Both the position numbers and the translations under genes were made by a program. From the NCBI GenBank assembly GCA_010356995.1, contig ML996693.1, positions 1,054,001-1,118,000 of the forward strand: a DNA stretch of 64,000 nt. The letters are read 5' to 3'. Of the stretch, positions 22,236-33,229 are shown piece after piece. The notes under the pieces were generated by a model. The model was not told the origin of the DNA and ran no database searches. It was given only the letters and a program-made list of their open reading frames with translations. The DNA comes from Trichodelitschia bisporula (taxonomy: Eukaryota; Ascomycota; Dothideomycetes; Phaeotrichales; Phaeotrichaceae). The first letter of the stretch is position 1. Each line of letters opens with the position of its first letter.

Positions 22236-23207
22236 TTAAGGGTCAGGAAACCGGTCAACCTCGTCTGCGCCCAGGCATCCAGGCTTCGGCCTGGACATTG
22301 GGGCCCCGGCAGGACCAAGGTACCAGCGCACCGACACTACCTCCTTCCGTTGTTCATCATTGACAGATAGCATATGGGAAAAATGATCCCGCCCTCTGCG
22401 GTCGATAAAATCTTCGACGTACTCCTCAATATCATCGTCGCGAGGCTCCTCGTCGCGCAAAATAAAATCAGGAGGACCAACGATAAACCAACGGAAGCGG
22501 TAGGGCGTGACGTTAGCCTTCTCCTCAAGGCCGAGCTTAAAGTTCTCTAGACAAGCGTGGACCTGTACAAAGTACAACTCATCGATCTCCTTCTGGCAAC
22601 CTGGGCAGTTGCACTTGCGACTCTGCACGTCCGTGACCTCGATGTCAACTTGCGCCCGGTCGTCGCGGGTAACTAGGATGCGAAGAAGATACTCGAACGG
22701 AACAGGATCGTCGACCGGAACAAGCCCCTTCCAGGAGTGCGTTGGGATCTCCCAGTGGACATGGATGTAGCGGAAATTCAGAAGGGCCTCTACTTCGAAG
22801 ACGTCGCTGGCAGGGTTTGAGGAGGCATTGAGGTAGGTGACGTATTTTGCCTCTTTATAGATCAAGTCCCTGGCCTCCGCCTCTACTTGATGGTATACCC
22901 AGAGACACCCGAAGTTGTCAGTCTGGTCCCAGGGCCGGGAAGGGTGGAACTTGGGCTCTACCTTCTTCTTGCGTTTGTTTGTTATCCTGGTAAAGCCGGG
23001 GGAGGTGGGTGGCGCTTTATCCACGATCTCTTTTCCGCGTAGCTCTTTCGTAATTTCGCCATTCGGATAGAACGTCTCACGATAAACCATCCATCGCAGC
23101 TCGAGGGGAAGGGCGAGGAAGGGGAAAATATCCTTAGAACGCGGTCCAGCCGCGTCAAGGTTTCGGTCGTTGGGCGTCGGGCCCGATTCTTCAAATCCGT
23201 TAGCCAT
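22236..23207 (-). CDS. F-box/2EXR-like fungal protein
   Basis: A single-exon gene of 323 residues. Near the N-terminus is FPFLALPLELRWMVYRETF, the pattern (FPFLxLPxELRxxVY) of the F-box/2EXR-type domains that are greatly expanded in filamentous ascomycetes. The middle contains a CNCPGCQKEID segment with three closely spaced Cys, and the end carries an acidic stretch (RDEEPRDDDIEEYVEDFIDR). F-box proteins usually bring substrates to SCF ubiquitin ligases, while 2EXR proteins have no settled role, so the function here is open. The promoter side carries a 22-bp tandem repeat. Isolated and gene-poor surroundings on the 3' side fit a fast-evolving accessory gene. Confidence 0.8.
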   Translation of the reverse strand: MANGFEESGPTPNDRNLDAAGPRSKDIFPFLALPLELRWMVYRETFYPNGEITKELRGKEIVDKAPPTSPGFTRITNKRKKKVEPKFHPSRPWDQTDNFGCLWVYHQVEAEARDLIYKEAKYVTYLNASSNPASDVFEVEALLNFRYIHVHWEIPTHSWKGLVPVDDPVPFEYLLRILVTRDDRAQVDIEVTDVQSRKCNCPGCQKEIDELYFVQVHACLENFKLGLEEKANVTPYRFRWFIVGPPDFILRDEEPRDDDIEEYVEDFIDRRGRDHFSHMLSVNDEQRKEVVSVRWYLGPAGAPMSRPKPGCLGADEVDRFPDP

Positions 23208-23318
23208 TTCGAAGACTGTATCAGAAAGTAGTCTGGGGGTGGACGGGAAGACGGATAGAGTGTGTCCAGCCTATCATATAGGCATATATCGATTGAATGT
23301 GATTGTAGTAACAGGAGT

Positions 23319-23427
23319 GTGATAGCCTAGTTATAATGCTGTGATGTCTAGTTGTGATGCTGTGATACTTTAGCAGTGATGCTGTGATAGACTAGTTGTG
23401 ATGCTGCGATAATCTCACTTTGTGATA
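23319..23427. repeat. 22-bp tandem repeat upstream of the F-box-like gene
   Basis: Four units and a partial fifth of a 21-22 bp sequence, such as GTGATAGACTAGTTGTGATG plus CT, follow one another with a few changes each. It lies about 110-220 bp upstream of the ATG at 23207, where it could affect transcription. Confidence 0.85.
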
Positions 23428-23734
23428 TTCAACTGTGTTAGCTTGCTGTGGCCGAATAACGGTAAATGCTTGGGCATATTGAGTGTCGACTGCAGATAAA
23501 AGATCTCCCCGAGCAACGCCCCACGCCGGCCGCCGCCTCGGGTTCACCCTTGAATCCAGTCTTCCCCCTGATGACCTCGACCTGCCGGAACGGCTCAGAT
23601 GAAGAAGCATCTATTGCTCAACCCGATCTCACACAATGCAGCCCCTTTCTCCCCATAACGCCATTCAGATCAAATATCACCGCCACCGCTCCGCGTTACA
23701 CACCCGAAACCTACATACCCCCCCATCACCCAAC

Positions 23735-24638
23735 CTAAAGCAAACTCCGCTCCACAGCCCTCAGTTCCCGCCTAACCTGCTCCCTCAACTCCCTCGCCAA
23801 CCCCACCCCCTCCGCCTCGTCCATATCCTCCCTCTGCCCGCGCCCAAACATGCGCCAACTGTGTGAAAGCGGCGCCGCTGTCTCCGGCCTAGGGATGATG
23901 TGGAAGTGCACGTGGGGCACGACTTGGGCGGCGCGCTCGCCTGGGGTGTTTAGTATGTAACCTGGGATGCGGAGATTGTGGTTGTAGGGCATACCGTTGT
24001 TTTGCACGATGTTGTAGTCGCTTACGTTGGTGACTTTTGTGACGGCGCGGGCGAGTATCGGGAGCCAGAAACCTGGGGGTGTTAGTGGGGAGGGGAATTG
24101 GGGAGGGGGGGGGGGTATACCGATGTCCCGGCCTTCGCGTGAGGTTATGTCGGTTAGCTTGGGGCGGTGGGCGCGGGTGCAGACTGTGGCGTCAGTACCC
24201 GTTACATGAACTCTCAGGTAATGAGGGCAACGCCAAACATACCCTACACACGTCAGCTCTCATCCCACAACCACTGCCCCCCAATCTCCCACGCAGTAAG
24301 GGTGCACGTACAAGCAAGTGCCCACGCGTCATAGGCATGATATCCAAGAACGCAACGACATTATGGCCCGATAGAACGAGGAAGCACTCTGGGTCCACAG
24401 CTGTTGAATCTGTGACCTCGGGCACGTCGGTAATGGATGGTTCGGGGACGACAGCGGTGTCGGGCGTGGACACATCAGGCCCGGCCTGGAGGTCGTGGAA
24501 CGGCGCGGCGTACGCTGAGGCGATGTTGCAGAAGGGGCAGGATTGGGGATATTGTGCGTCTAGACCCTGTGTGCCGTTGTCCAGTGCTTCGGCTTCGGCG
24601 GCGGCGAGAGCGCCGGGGAAGGAGGGCTCGTTGGGCAT
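23735..24638 (-). CDS. HIT-family (histidine triad) nucleotide hydrolase/transferase
   Basis: HIT proteins hydrolyse nucleoside phosphoramidates, dinucleoside polyphosphates or adenylylated substrates. The catalytic triad motif HVHFHIIPRP is in the last exon, preceded by QNNGMPYNHNLRIPGY. Upstream are QSCPFCNIASAYAAPFH and the first HIT block DPECFLVLSGHNVVAFLDIM followed by TRGHLL. A middle exon supplies TRAHRPKLTDITSREGRDIG. Intron 2 (GTATAC..CCCCAG, near 24072-24119) is clear; the exact donor of intron 1 near 24330 is uncertain. The start MPNEPSFPGALAAAEAEALD is chosen because the longer frame to 24749 adds only low-complexity sequence. It lies 548 bp downstream of ORC1 on the same strand; no functional link is known to me. 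Confidence 0.88.
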
Positions 24639-25186
24639 GTTGCTCGCTGGGTGGTCGCGTGGAGGTTCAAGGGTTGGGAATTGAGTGGAGGAGCTATAGG
24701 GACGATTGGGCTGTAGGATTAGGGTTCTAGGTTCGCGAAGGGATTGCACGAGGTATGGCCGTTTGACAGGCCGCCGGGACTGTTTGCGCTGGCGGGTGAC
24801 GTCGCGGTTGAGGCTGTTGAGGTTGTCGGCTTGAGGGCGCTAGTCGGGCGCGAGCAGGGGGCAGTGTGGGGTAGTGTGGCGTTTCGTGTAGGTTGGTGGG
24901 GTTGCCGACAACAGGGAATGGGGTGCGGGGAAGACGGGTGAGCAAGGAGTAGGAAAGCGGAACTAAGAATGAGATAGGGACGGGTGAAGTCGAATTGGTG
25001 GTGAATGTTCCGGTCAGGCAACGTGGGCCGAGAGGTACGTCACAGTGATCGACTAGTTCTAGGAAGGCGCACGAGATGTGTTCCTGCATATGTATCTGAA
25101 TCGGGAAATCTATCCAACGCCTGCAATGCTTCACGGATGACAAGAGCAATATCAGTCCAACCCCCACTCAAACACCGTCCGTCCGA
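24639..25186. other. Intergenic between ORC1 stop and HIT start
   Basis: Open frames on both strands here are Pro- or Arg-rich and carry no motif. The stretch holds the ORC1 3' end and the HIT promoter. Confidence 0.6.
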
Positions 25187-27485
25187 TCAAGACCCAAAAC
25201 CCAGTCCCCGGACCTCCTCATCATCCTTCAACGCCAAAACAATCTCATCATCCCCAACCCCCAACCTCACCCTCCTCGCCCTCTCCCCCCTCCTCGCCTC
25301 AACCCCCACAATCCCCGCCTCCGCCAGCCCCGTCAGCGCCGCCTCCATCCCCAGCACCCGCGGCGCCGCAGTCGGCGCCTTCTTAGTACGCCGCGGCGTC
25401 GCTCCCACCGCAGGCGCCTTCTCCGTCCCCTCCCCAAGTAGAATCTCATGCACCCCCGCAAGCTGCGACATGATACCCAGATTCCGCGCCTCATCCAACA
25501 CATCCCCAACCAGCGCCTCGCCGATCCCCGTCCTCCGCACCCGCGCCAGCAACGCCGCGAGGAACACCTTCGCCGCAAGCGGCAGCGCGCGCAGGCACTG
25601 CTGCAGCGGCGAGGACGTGGCTTCCGCGATCGCGGCCTTGATTGTGGCGATCGTGACAATGCCCTCGCGCGCGGGGCGCTTCAGCACGAGCTCGGGCTTG
25701 TTGCGGCCCGATTTACTCGGTGTGCCGGGGGCATCGGGGCCAGCGGCTGCGTTGGCCATGGCTTCCGCCTCAGCGAGCTCGACAGCGCGGCGGCAGATGT
25801 CGAGCGCGCGCCGCGCGTCGCCCGACACAGCAGCCACCTTACGGGAGGCGAACTGCACGGCGTCCGGGTGGACGATGTTGCCCGGCACATTGGCTAAGCG
25901 GGACTCGATGATTTGCATGAGTTGGGCGTGGGTGTAGCCCTTGAAGGTGATGCGGTGGAGGCCGAGACGGGAGGAGATTTTGTTGCTCAGCGTGCGCTCG
26001 GGGAGATCCATTGTGTTGGCGACGGCGAGCACGATCAGCCGGCTGTGCCGCAGACCCGGCCAGTTGAAGAAGTTGTACATGACGGATTGGTTTTTGGTTA
26101 CGAGTTGGTCGAGCTCGTCCATTAGGACGACGCAGGGGACTCGGCGCGGGCTCGGGGCGGAGAATTCGCGCTCGAGGAGGTCGAGGGCGTGGCTCGGGGA
26201 GACGCGGTCACCGCGGAGGGCTTCCCAGAGGAGGGAGTAGGATTGGTGGGGGTCGGTGACTTTCATGCCGTTGATTTCGACGAATATGAAGTCGTCGAGC
26301 TCTTCGGCGAGCACGGAGGCGTTCAGTTGAGCGACTACTTCGCGTACCGTCGCTGTTTTTCCTGTCCCGGGTGTGCCTGCGATGTAGATGCAAGAGCCGG
26401 TGCCATCGGTGATGGCCTTCTCCAGGTGTGAGTATACTTCGGCGAATTCGTCTTCGCGGCAGGGGAGCGAGGCTGGGACGGACGAGACGTGGAGCTGGTT
26501 GCGGGCGATCTGGTGCGGTGATGCGAGGACCTCCGGGGCCAGCACGCGCGTACCCAGAGGCGTGAATTCGAGCGGCTTCTTGACGACGATACGCTTGTGC
26601 GTAGGTGTTAGAAACTTGCGCGGGCTGAGATCCTTGAGGTCCTTCCGCCGGGAGGGTGTGACCGCATCTATCTTCCGGCGCTTCTTGGGCGTCTTGGGCT
26701 CGCCATCTTCATCGTCTTGGACGACAAAGTCGGTAACGCCGGCTTTGGCTGGCCCACGGCCTTTGCGGGTTGCCTTTGTTTGGCTCTTTACCAGGTCAAT
26801 CAAGTCGGGGATGTTGTCAAAGCCTTGGTAGACGTCTTCCCAGATGAACTCGTCGGTGTAGGTGGCCGTCCGCGTGTTGCAACCCCGCCGACAGACGAAA
26901 TATTTACCGTAGTGCTGCGAGTTCCGGGGAACGACGCCCTTGGGATACTTCTTCGCAAAATATTCCGGTGACACAACGTAAGCCTTCCCGTTGATGGTAG
27001 TCAGGGGGTTGTCGTCCCATGATGGCGAGATGTACAGTTCGTTCTGGACAATGTTAGACGGACAGAGAAAGTGGCATTGAACTTACGGGCAATGCATCCA
27101 TCCGTCTCTTCTGTTTATTGCGAATCTCGCTGGGTGATGCGAACCACATAAAGTTCGCCAACTTTTCGCCGGACTCCTCATCGTCAAAAAGGTGGCATAT
27201 AAGCCCAACCCATGCTTCGCCACCACTCTCGGCTTTCAGCAGTACCGTGTCTCCCAGCCGGCACTCAAACTTGCCCATCCGCGCGCCAACAGGCTGTTTT
27301 TGAGCATCTCCGGCCTTTCGCTTTTTGCTGGGAGTTTTCTGCTGCACATCGTCATCCTCGGGGTAGATCCACTCCCAAGGAAGATCCTCATCGCCGAGCT
27401 CGTCATCCGAGTCCTCGCGGACTACGGCACCGGTCTTGAGGTATTGCTTAGCCTTCTCGATCTTTGTCTTTTTGCGTCCGGGCAT
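25187..27485 (-). CDS. ORC1: Origin recognition complex subunit 1
   Basis: ORC1 is the largest ORC subunit; it binds origins, hydrolyses ATP and loads MCM with CDC6. Two exons (27087-27485 and 25187-27043, 43-nt intron) give 751 residues. The N-terminal part to about residue 215 is a BAH domain (CRLGDTVLLKAESGGEAWVG, then ELYISPSWDDNP and GKYFVCRRGCNTRT). A basic linker follows (KTPKKRRK; RRKDLKDLSPRK). The AAA+ domain begins near residue 325 with Walker A GTPGTGKT (about 356-363), then IFVEINGMKVTDPHQSY and Walker B VVLMDELDQL (about 440). The sensor block VLAVANTMDLPERTLSNKIS and the sensor 2 region SGDARRALDICRRA are also present. A winged-helix region ends the protein. The domain order and length are normal for fungi. 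Confidence 0.96.
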
Positions 27486-28362
27486 GGCTGCGTGTTGAGG
27501 GGCTCAATATCACGGGGTGTCTAGTTAAGGAATTATGCCGACTCCTTAATCGATAGACGCGTCGACGCGCCGTGGGCACGAATGTCCAGATAGCGCTAAA
27601 CCAGAAGAAGCCAGATCATGTGACCCCCACCAACCTCATCTATCCAACACCGCGTCAACCACAACCACGACTCTCCTCGATACATCGCAATGCTTCACAA
27701 AGGTCACACAGTACGGATGTACACCCACCAGAAACTGGGGCGAGCACGTCTACTTTCAGCTTCGCAATTAGTCTCCCACGGCTCCAATCCTCCACGCCAC
27801 CTCTTTCCCTCCAACGCGCACAGCTCGTCTTGATTACCCGCATAGCGGACCAAGCGGCATAGTCGACAGTGCGGAACGTCGTGACGTCTTGATTGAACTC
27901 CACCAACTGGGCTAGGGTTTGTGCTATCCAATCTCCCCCGCCATGCCGGCCATTTCCATCGCCGCACAGGGCCTGGGATGTCCCCCATCCGCCGTCCTCA
28001 AAGCCAGCGGATAAGTGCGCATGTATACTGCGGCACAGGCTATGTGTATACCCCGCGGACGTAACTCCCAATCACGCATGAAGGAATCATATAGACGCGA
28101 CCATCGCGGGTGCGGCCCAGAGCCCTTGCGCCGGAATTAGCTTTGAGCTTAATCAATGGTGTTTTGTCGATCCGCCTGCGTTCGTCCTCTTTTATCTCAG
28201 TGGGGGAGATCATTAGTGCTTGGTTCCCACCTCTTCTGTTTCCGTTCCTGAGAATCCTCTGCTCTCATCCCTCTAGTATCAATATTCCAGCCCAGTTCTC
28301 TAGATTCCAGCCTAGTCTCCAGAACTCCAGCCTAGCCACCAGATTCCAGCCTCATCATAACC
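27486..28362. other. Intergenic between ORC1 and CFEM gene (divergent promoters)
   Basis: The two flanking genes are transcribed away from each other, so this holds both promoters. One copy of TACGGATGTAC lies at 27712-27722. The CFEM leader (about 28270-28350) repeats a CCAGCCTAG-containing unit of about 20 bp. A 138-codon minus-strand frame (27655-28071) has no motif and is not called. Confidence 0.6.
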
Positions 28363-29004
28363 ATGAAGTCCTTCCTCACGCTCGCCCTCCTCGCCGCCAT
28401 CGGCACCGCAAAGCTCAATGCGCCCGCCTGCGCCGTACGTCCCCCCCACCGACTCCCACCCATCTAACCGTCTAGGACAACTGCATCTCCCGCGCCACCT
28501 CCTCCGACGGCTGCGCCTCCGCCTCCGACTTCTCCTGCCACTGCCGAAAGCAAGGCCTCATAGCCGCTCTCCAGCCCTGCATCGCCTCTGCCTGCCCCTA
28601 CGAAGGCGACCAGCAAGGTCCGCCCCCCCCTCCCTACCCCACTTAGACTAACCCCCCCAGCCGCGCACCACGCCATCAAATCCGCCTGCCAAGCCGCGGG
28701 CATCAAGATCTCCTTCTCGGTACCCAAGGCTCAACCGCATCTTGAGGCTCGTGCCGACGATATGGCGGGCCATGACATGAGTTCTGGGGCGACGACGGCT
28801 GCGCCTAAGGGAGCGGGCGCGGCGAAGGCGACGTCTACGACGAGTGGGGCGCCGAAGGGGACGAAGACGAGTCCGGCTAAGCTGGCGACGTCGTCGGCGG
28901 CTGGGAAGGGCGGGAAGCCTGCTGTTTATACGGGGGGTGCGCCGGGGCGGGAAGCGGGCGGTTTCCTTGGGGCGGTTTTTGCGGTGGCGGCGATGGCGCT
29001 GTGA
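28363..29004 (+). CDS. CFEM-domain protein, secreted and probably GPI-anchored
   Basis: Three exons (28363-28434, 28476-28617, 28661-29004) give 185 residues. A signal peptide (MKSFLTLALLAAIGTA) is followed by the CFEM domain with its eight Cys: PACA, DNC, DGC, FSCHC, QPC, SAC and KSAC. Introns of 41 and 43 nt interrupt the domain, with clear branch sites. The second half is Ala/Thr/Lys/Gly-rich and low in complexity, as in wall-bound stalks. It ends in a hydrophobic segment (GGFLGAVFAVAAMAL) typical of a GPI signal. CFEM proteins of fungi bind heme or take part in surface interactions and some are effectors; which applies here is not visible. The Asp that precedes the second Cys matches the ligand position described in heme-binding members, but that is an inference. 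Confidence 0.9.
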
Positions 29005-29794
29005 GGGGTGATTGGTGAGGGAAGGTGGTAATGGTGACGCCTTTCGAGGTGGACGAGATGGGAAAAATGAGTATCGTGGGTTCGTGGTTTCTTTGGTCCG
29101 TTTGCTTAGGTTGAGTTTCTAGGCATACCGGGTGGGATAATAGTCACTCCTTTTCTGGGCAAGCCCTTGATGTACCGCATTTTCAATTGTATCACGATTC
29201 ACTCCTTTACGGATTCGTAATCGACCACTGATCTGCAGTGCCGGCGGTTGCCATGTGATATGAGTACAGGACCAATGTACTGGAAGTTGCAACCGGCAAC
29301 GTCACTGCTGATGTCGACGTGAGGCAGAAGCATTGTTATCTCAGAAAGGAGCATACTTGTCTGAAGAAGGGACGTGACGTAATGTGCTCATGGTTGAGGG
29401 AAGGAGCATCGGGGGCCATGATCCATATATTTCGGACAGCCTCTCGACTCTCATCCTTTCATCGTCTTTATCTCCATCTTCACTTTATACGGTCGCCTGT
29501 TGCTCACGTCAAGCTTTGCTTCCATTAACTGCTACGGCTCACAGATCTGTCATACTGACAGCCACGTATTCTTCATGACTTTTGAAGCAAAGTAAGTTTA
29601 CTCCGCACCTTTCCTTCGGTACAACCCTCTTCTCTGTCATACCGAAGGTCAAAGTATGGTGTGCCTTCATCTTGCCTTTGCATGGCAACACAACAGTGCA
29701 AAACATCATTCACGACTAACTGCTTTTCGTCCACTCACAAAGGCCTCAGCATCCAATCGAGCCCACCCACCACCACGCGCGCCGCACCTAGCAC
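29005..29794. other. Intergenic between convergent CFEM and MAPEG genes, with one copy of a dispersed repeat
   Basis: The flanking genes point toward each other. The repeat copy at about 29309-29391 matches one at about 43328-43410. No coding frame is supported. Confidence 0.6.
29309..29391. repeat. Dispersed repeat, copy 1
   Basis: It shares blocks such as GCATTGTTAT, AAGGAGCATACTT, CTGAxGAAGG and AATGTGC with the copy at about 43328-43410. The match is roughly 80 percent by eye over about 80 bp in the same orientation. Confidence 0.75.
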
Positions 29795-30262
29795 TCAAGC
29801 CGCCACCCTCGCTACATTCAAAAAGAACCGTCCCAACCACCCCACCCCGGCCCACCAAACCGCCGTCCTCAAATGGCCTGTCGCCTGCGTCCCGCCCGTA
29901 ACATACACTACCGCATGAAGAGCCCTCAACCCAAACCACCCCTTGATAAAGCCCATCAACTCCGCATGCCCCACGCCCGCCCACAACCCCGCCAGCACGG
30001 CCGCGACATACAGTGGAAGCGTTTCATGCGCGTTGGCAGTGGCGGCCTCGGCGCGCTCCCAGCGCGCGAAGATGTGGGGAGGCAGGGATGATTGGAGGTG
30101 TGACCGGAAGGAGGAGGACCGGGGTGAGGAATTGTCGAGAGTGGAGAGAGGGAGGGGGCCGCGCGCGAGGTGCATGGCGTAGACGTGGGGGAGGAGGCTG
30201 AAGATGTGATAGGCGGGGATGGAGAGAAGGGGGATGTTGTAGGCGGAGAGGAGGGAGGCCAT
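29795..30262 (-). CDS. MAPEG-family membrane protein
   Basis: A single exon of 155 residues, the usual length of this family of small four-helix membrane enzymes of eicosanoid and glutathione metabolism. It starts MASLLSAYNIPLLSIPAYHI. It then has the NSSPRSS block, the conserved ARWERAEAATANAHETLPLY region (E-R-A-x-A-A-x-x-N) and hydrophobic segments around LYVAAVLAGLWAGVGHAELM and TAVWWAGVGWLGRFF. The ATG at 30262 is chosen over an upstream in-frame ATG at 30457 because the family begins here. Fungal members of this branch have no settled substrate. Confidence 0.85.
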   Translation of the reverse strand: MASLLSAYNIPLLSIPAYHIFSLLPHVYAMHLARGPLPLSTLDNSSPRSSSFRSHLQSSLPPHIFARWERAEAATANAHETLPLYVAAVLAGLWAGVGHAELMGFIKGWFGLRALHAVVYVTGGTQATGHLRTAVWWAGVGWLGRFFLNVARVAA

Positions 30263-33229
30263 GGTGGAGGGTTCTTGGGGGGAGAAGGTTGTGCTGAGGA
30301 ATGGGTGGGTCGCGCGGTGTTGATTTTGTGAGCTACATTCGAGGGATGGGGAGCTCTTAAAAAGCGGCGATGCTGACGTGAGGCGGCCCCCCAGACAACG
30401 TTCCGGTGCGCGGGCCGGACAAATGATTAGTTCCGCCTCCGTCGAAGCGCGGCGCAATGCTGCTGTACCGGTAAATACGCATTCGTAGTGGACGCCAAGG
30501 ATCGGCTTTTGTTCCGAGTCGGGTTATTAATCTGTCCTGCGCTCTGACTTGCGGGCCGGGAGGGCTTAACCTTACCCGCGTCGCTTGGCAGCCTTGCATG
30601 TCCTGCACTCCGAGGGCGGCTTGATTCCGTGTTGGACAGGCGAATCGGAAGTGGGATGGGGAGTGTGTACAATGCGGAATTGGAGGTGAGGGCTGATGTC
30701 TGCCTTTATTCTTTGGCGTGGAGCGGAGGGCGATGGGGCAGTGGACTTCCGCCGTATCGTTCATGTCGGACGAGATCAGGACGAGCGGCGGCTGGCAGCA
30801 GAAAGCAGATCCGATTCATATAGACACGACACGCTCACCACGAGAGCCATGTCGTAACCATCCTTCAAGTCTCCAACTCAGGTCCCCACCCCATCCCCCA
30901 CCTCCCCAATTCCCCACCCGCATCAACCCCCTCACCTCCCGCCCTACACGCAGTTAGCCATTCCCCTCCCCAGAAAAAACAGGGAATACTCATAAAAAAT
31001 GGCCCCCCGCCATCCCCTCAAGAACAGTAGGAGCAGGTACCAGACAAAAAATTAACCGCGCGCACCTCCCCCCTCCCAACACACCCACCACCCCTCCCCC
31101 CAACCCCTGCCTTCCCCACCCAGCCTCCCCGCCGAAGTTACCTACCCACACGTCATCAACACGGGAACCCCGCAGCTGAGCCTAGGCCCGCTAAACCGAC
31201 TCCCTTCCACCTTGACACGCTGGCAGCCCGTACGCGCAGACAAGCCGGGGCTTTGAACACCGCGGGGCGGGTTCCCGCGTGAACGGCTGGGGTTCCAGTG
31301 GCTTTGGTAGAGAGGGGGACGGGGAGCGGGTACCTGGCTTCAGCGCGCGGGGCCGCTCAGCGCGGGGCGTTTGACCTCGCAGTGCGGTTTGGCTGTCAGG
31401 GTCGGTGGGGGGGCGGGAACAGAGGCGTAGACACGTGGTTCGGGCTTCGGTACGACGCAATGTCCGCAGGACATAAATGCATCTCCGCGCATCTCGCAGC
31501 TTCCCTCCAAACGTGCATCTCCGTTGCAGGGCTAGGCCCGTACCGCAAGATCTCCCACCCAGTGCTGGACTCTCTGTTGTGTCGCATGCCCCTCGGAGAT
31601 GGGTCTTTGGTTTCCGTTCAGCCGCGCGCGTGCGCAACCGTCAGGCAAAGGCGGACAAAGGACGTCTGGGAAAACCGCTTGTGGCCGTGCCTAGCGGCAC
31701 GGCGTTCGGCGCTTGACGCCTCGGGCGGGGCCGGAGGCGGCGATTAACGCGGGTGGTCTGGCATCCCCCATGGGGGACGGCGCTGGTAGCGGGTGCTGGG
31801 GCGCTGGCGCGGGAAGCAAGCCCGCGAAGATGAGGGGGGGAAACGGGACCCGGGATCGAACAAGTCGATCCCGAGAAAGGAGACGTGCGGGTGTCTTCGC
31901 CAGAGGGTGGAATCCGGGTTGCATCGGCAGGTCGTTGTGTCCGGGGACGGTTGGTTTTGCTCAAGCTCTGCTGCTGGACTCCGACGAACCCTGGTTTTCG
32001 CAAAGGGCAGCAGGATATCAGACTTCCGGGGCGTGGCGACAAGTCGATGCTGATGAACGGGGTACCGGTTTCCCGGGCCCACCATCTGAGGTCAGACTAC
32101 GTCGCGCCCGTCTTCAACCACTTGAGCCAGTGCGCTAGACCAGGTGACCGGGCCTGAGGGCTGCGGTCCAGAGCAGAGCGAGCGCCACCAACCGCCGTCC
32201 GGCGAGCCTGGAATCCGATATACGCAACCCGTAGATCTGGCGACCGCAAATCCAGTCCCTCAGCTCATGAAGATCCCAAAGACACTCCCCAAAAAACAGG
32301 GCGTCCGACGTCCCCCACCTGGATCCTCCTCATCTTCGCAGGCAGCTTCATCCAACGCTGCCAATCATGACCGAGTCACATATGCCGGACAGAAAAAGCC
32401 GACGCTCGCCTCTTCGAGGCATCCCATGGCAATCTCCATCCACACGGCGCCCTAACCGGGGTTGGGCACTTCGTCGGGCCGCACAGAGCACGACACCCGG
32501 CAGCCCTTCGAACGCGCTTAGTTCCCGGAAAGGACAACTCGAGAGCCCGCGAGGCTGGACCGGGGAATGGCTAGGGTTAAGTTCCGAATCCTTTTTCGTC
32601 CCCAGCGCGGCGCAGCGGTGTGACCCGCTGCAGACATCGCGCTGGTTAGTGGACGAAAGGGAACGGCGCACTTTGGGGAGGGGGGGGTGCGTGGTTCTGT
32701 GTGTTGAGAGCGGCGGCTGGGTGGGAGATGATGCGGTGAGAGACCAGGGTGCAACTTCGACGATGGGGCGGGGAGGAGCTGGGTGGTGAGATGGCGGTGG
32801 TGATGCGTATGGGGGGAGAGGGTTGGTGGTTGCGGAATGGTTTTAAGGGATGCGGGCACGCGACGCGTCGGGGCTTGGCAAACATGCGCCAAGATGGAAG
32901 CCGCGAACGTTCGATGTGGCGTCTGAAGTCCATCGCGAGCATGTGATACGGTATGTATCGGCGAAGGAAAGTAACTAACGACTCAAGTTGTTGTTTGATG
33001 ATAGTACAACGAAGTTCGTCATCATCGCCCCACAATACTGTACTACGTAGATGCCACAAACTCAAAATTCCCACTGATAAGGTTATCCTCTGCTCCGTCA
33101 ATCTCCACCAACTGAACTTGTCAAAGTAATCCCCCATCTTCACCATCGCGGTTGCAGAACTGAAAGAAGCCTTATCGCCCCGCGACACATCATAACGCCA
33201 CTTACGCTCTGTCGACGGGACCCGACATC
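30263..33229. other. Intergenic region of 3.0 kb, no gene recognised
   Basis: Two divergent genes flank it. Many open frames are present on both strands, especially at 31190-32790, which has high GC. They overlap one another antisense, are rich in Arg, Pro and Gly, and show no motif. Bases about 30880-31140 are a C-rich tract. Confidence 0.55.

Noticed and set aside
31190-32790. Dense overlapping frames on both strands
   Set aside because: High GC lowers stop-codon frequency. The frames are Arg/Pro/Gly-rich, mutually antisense and without motifs.
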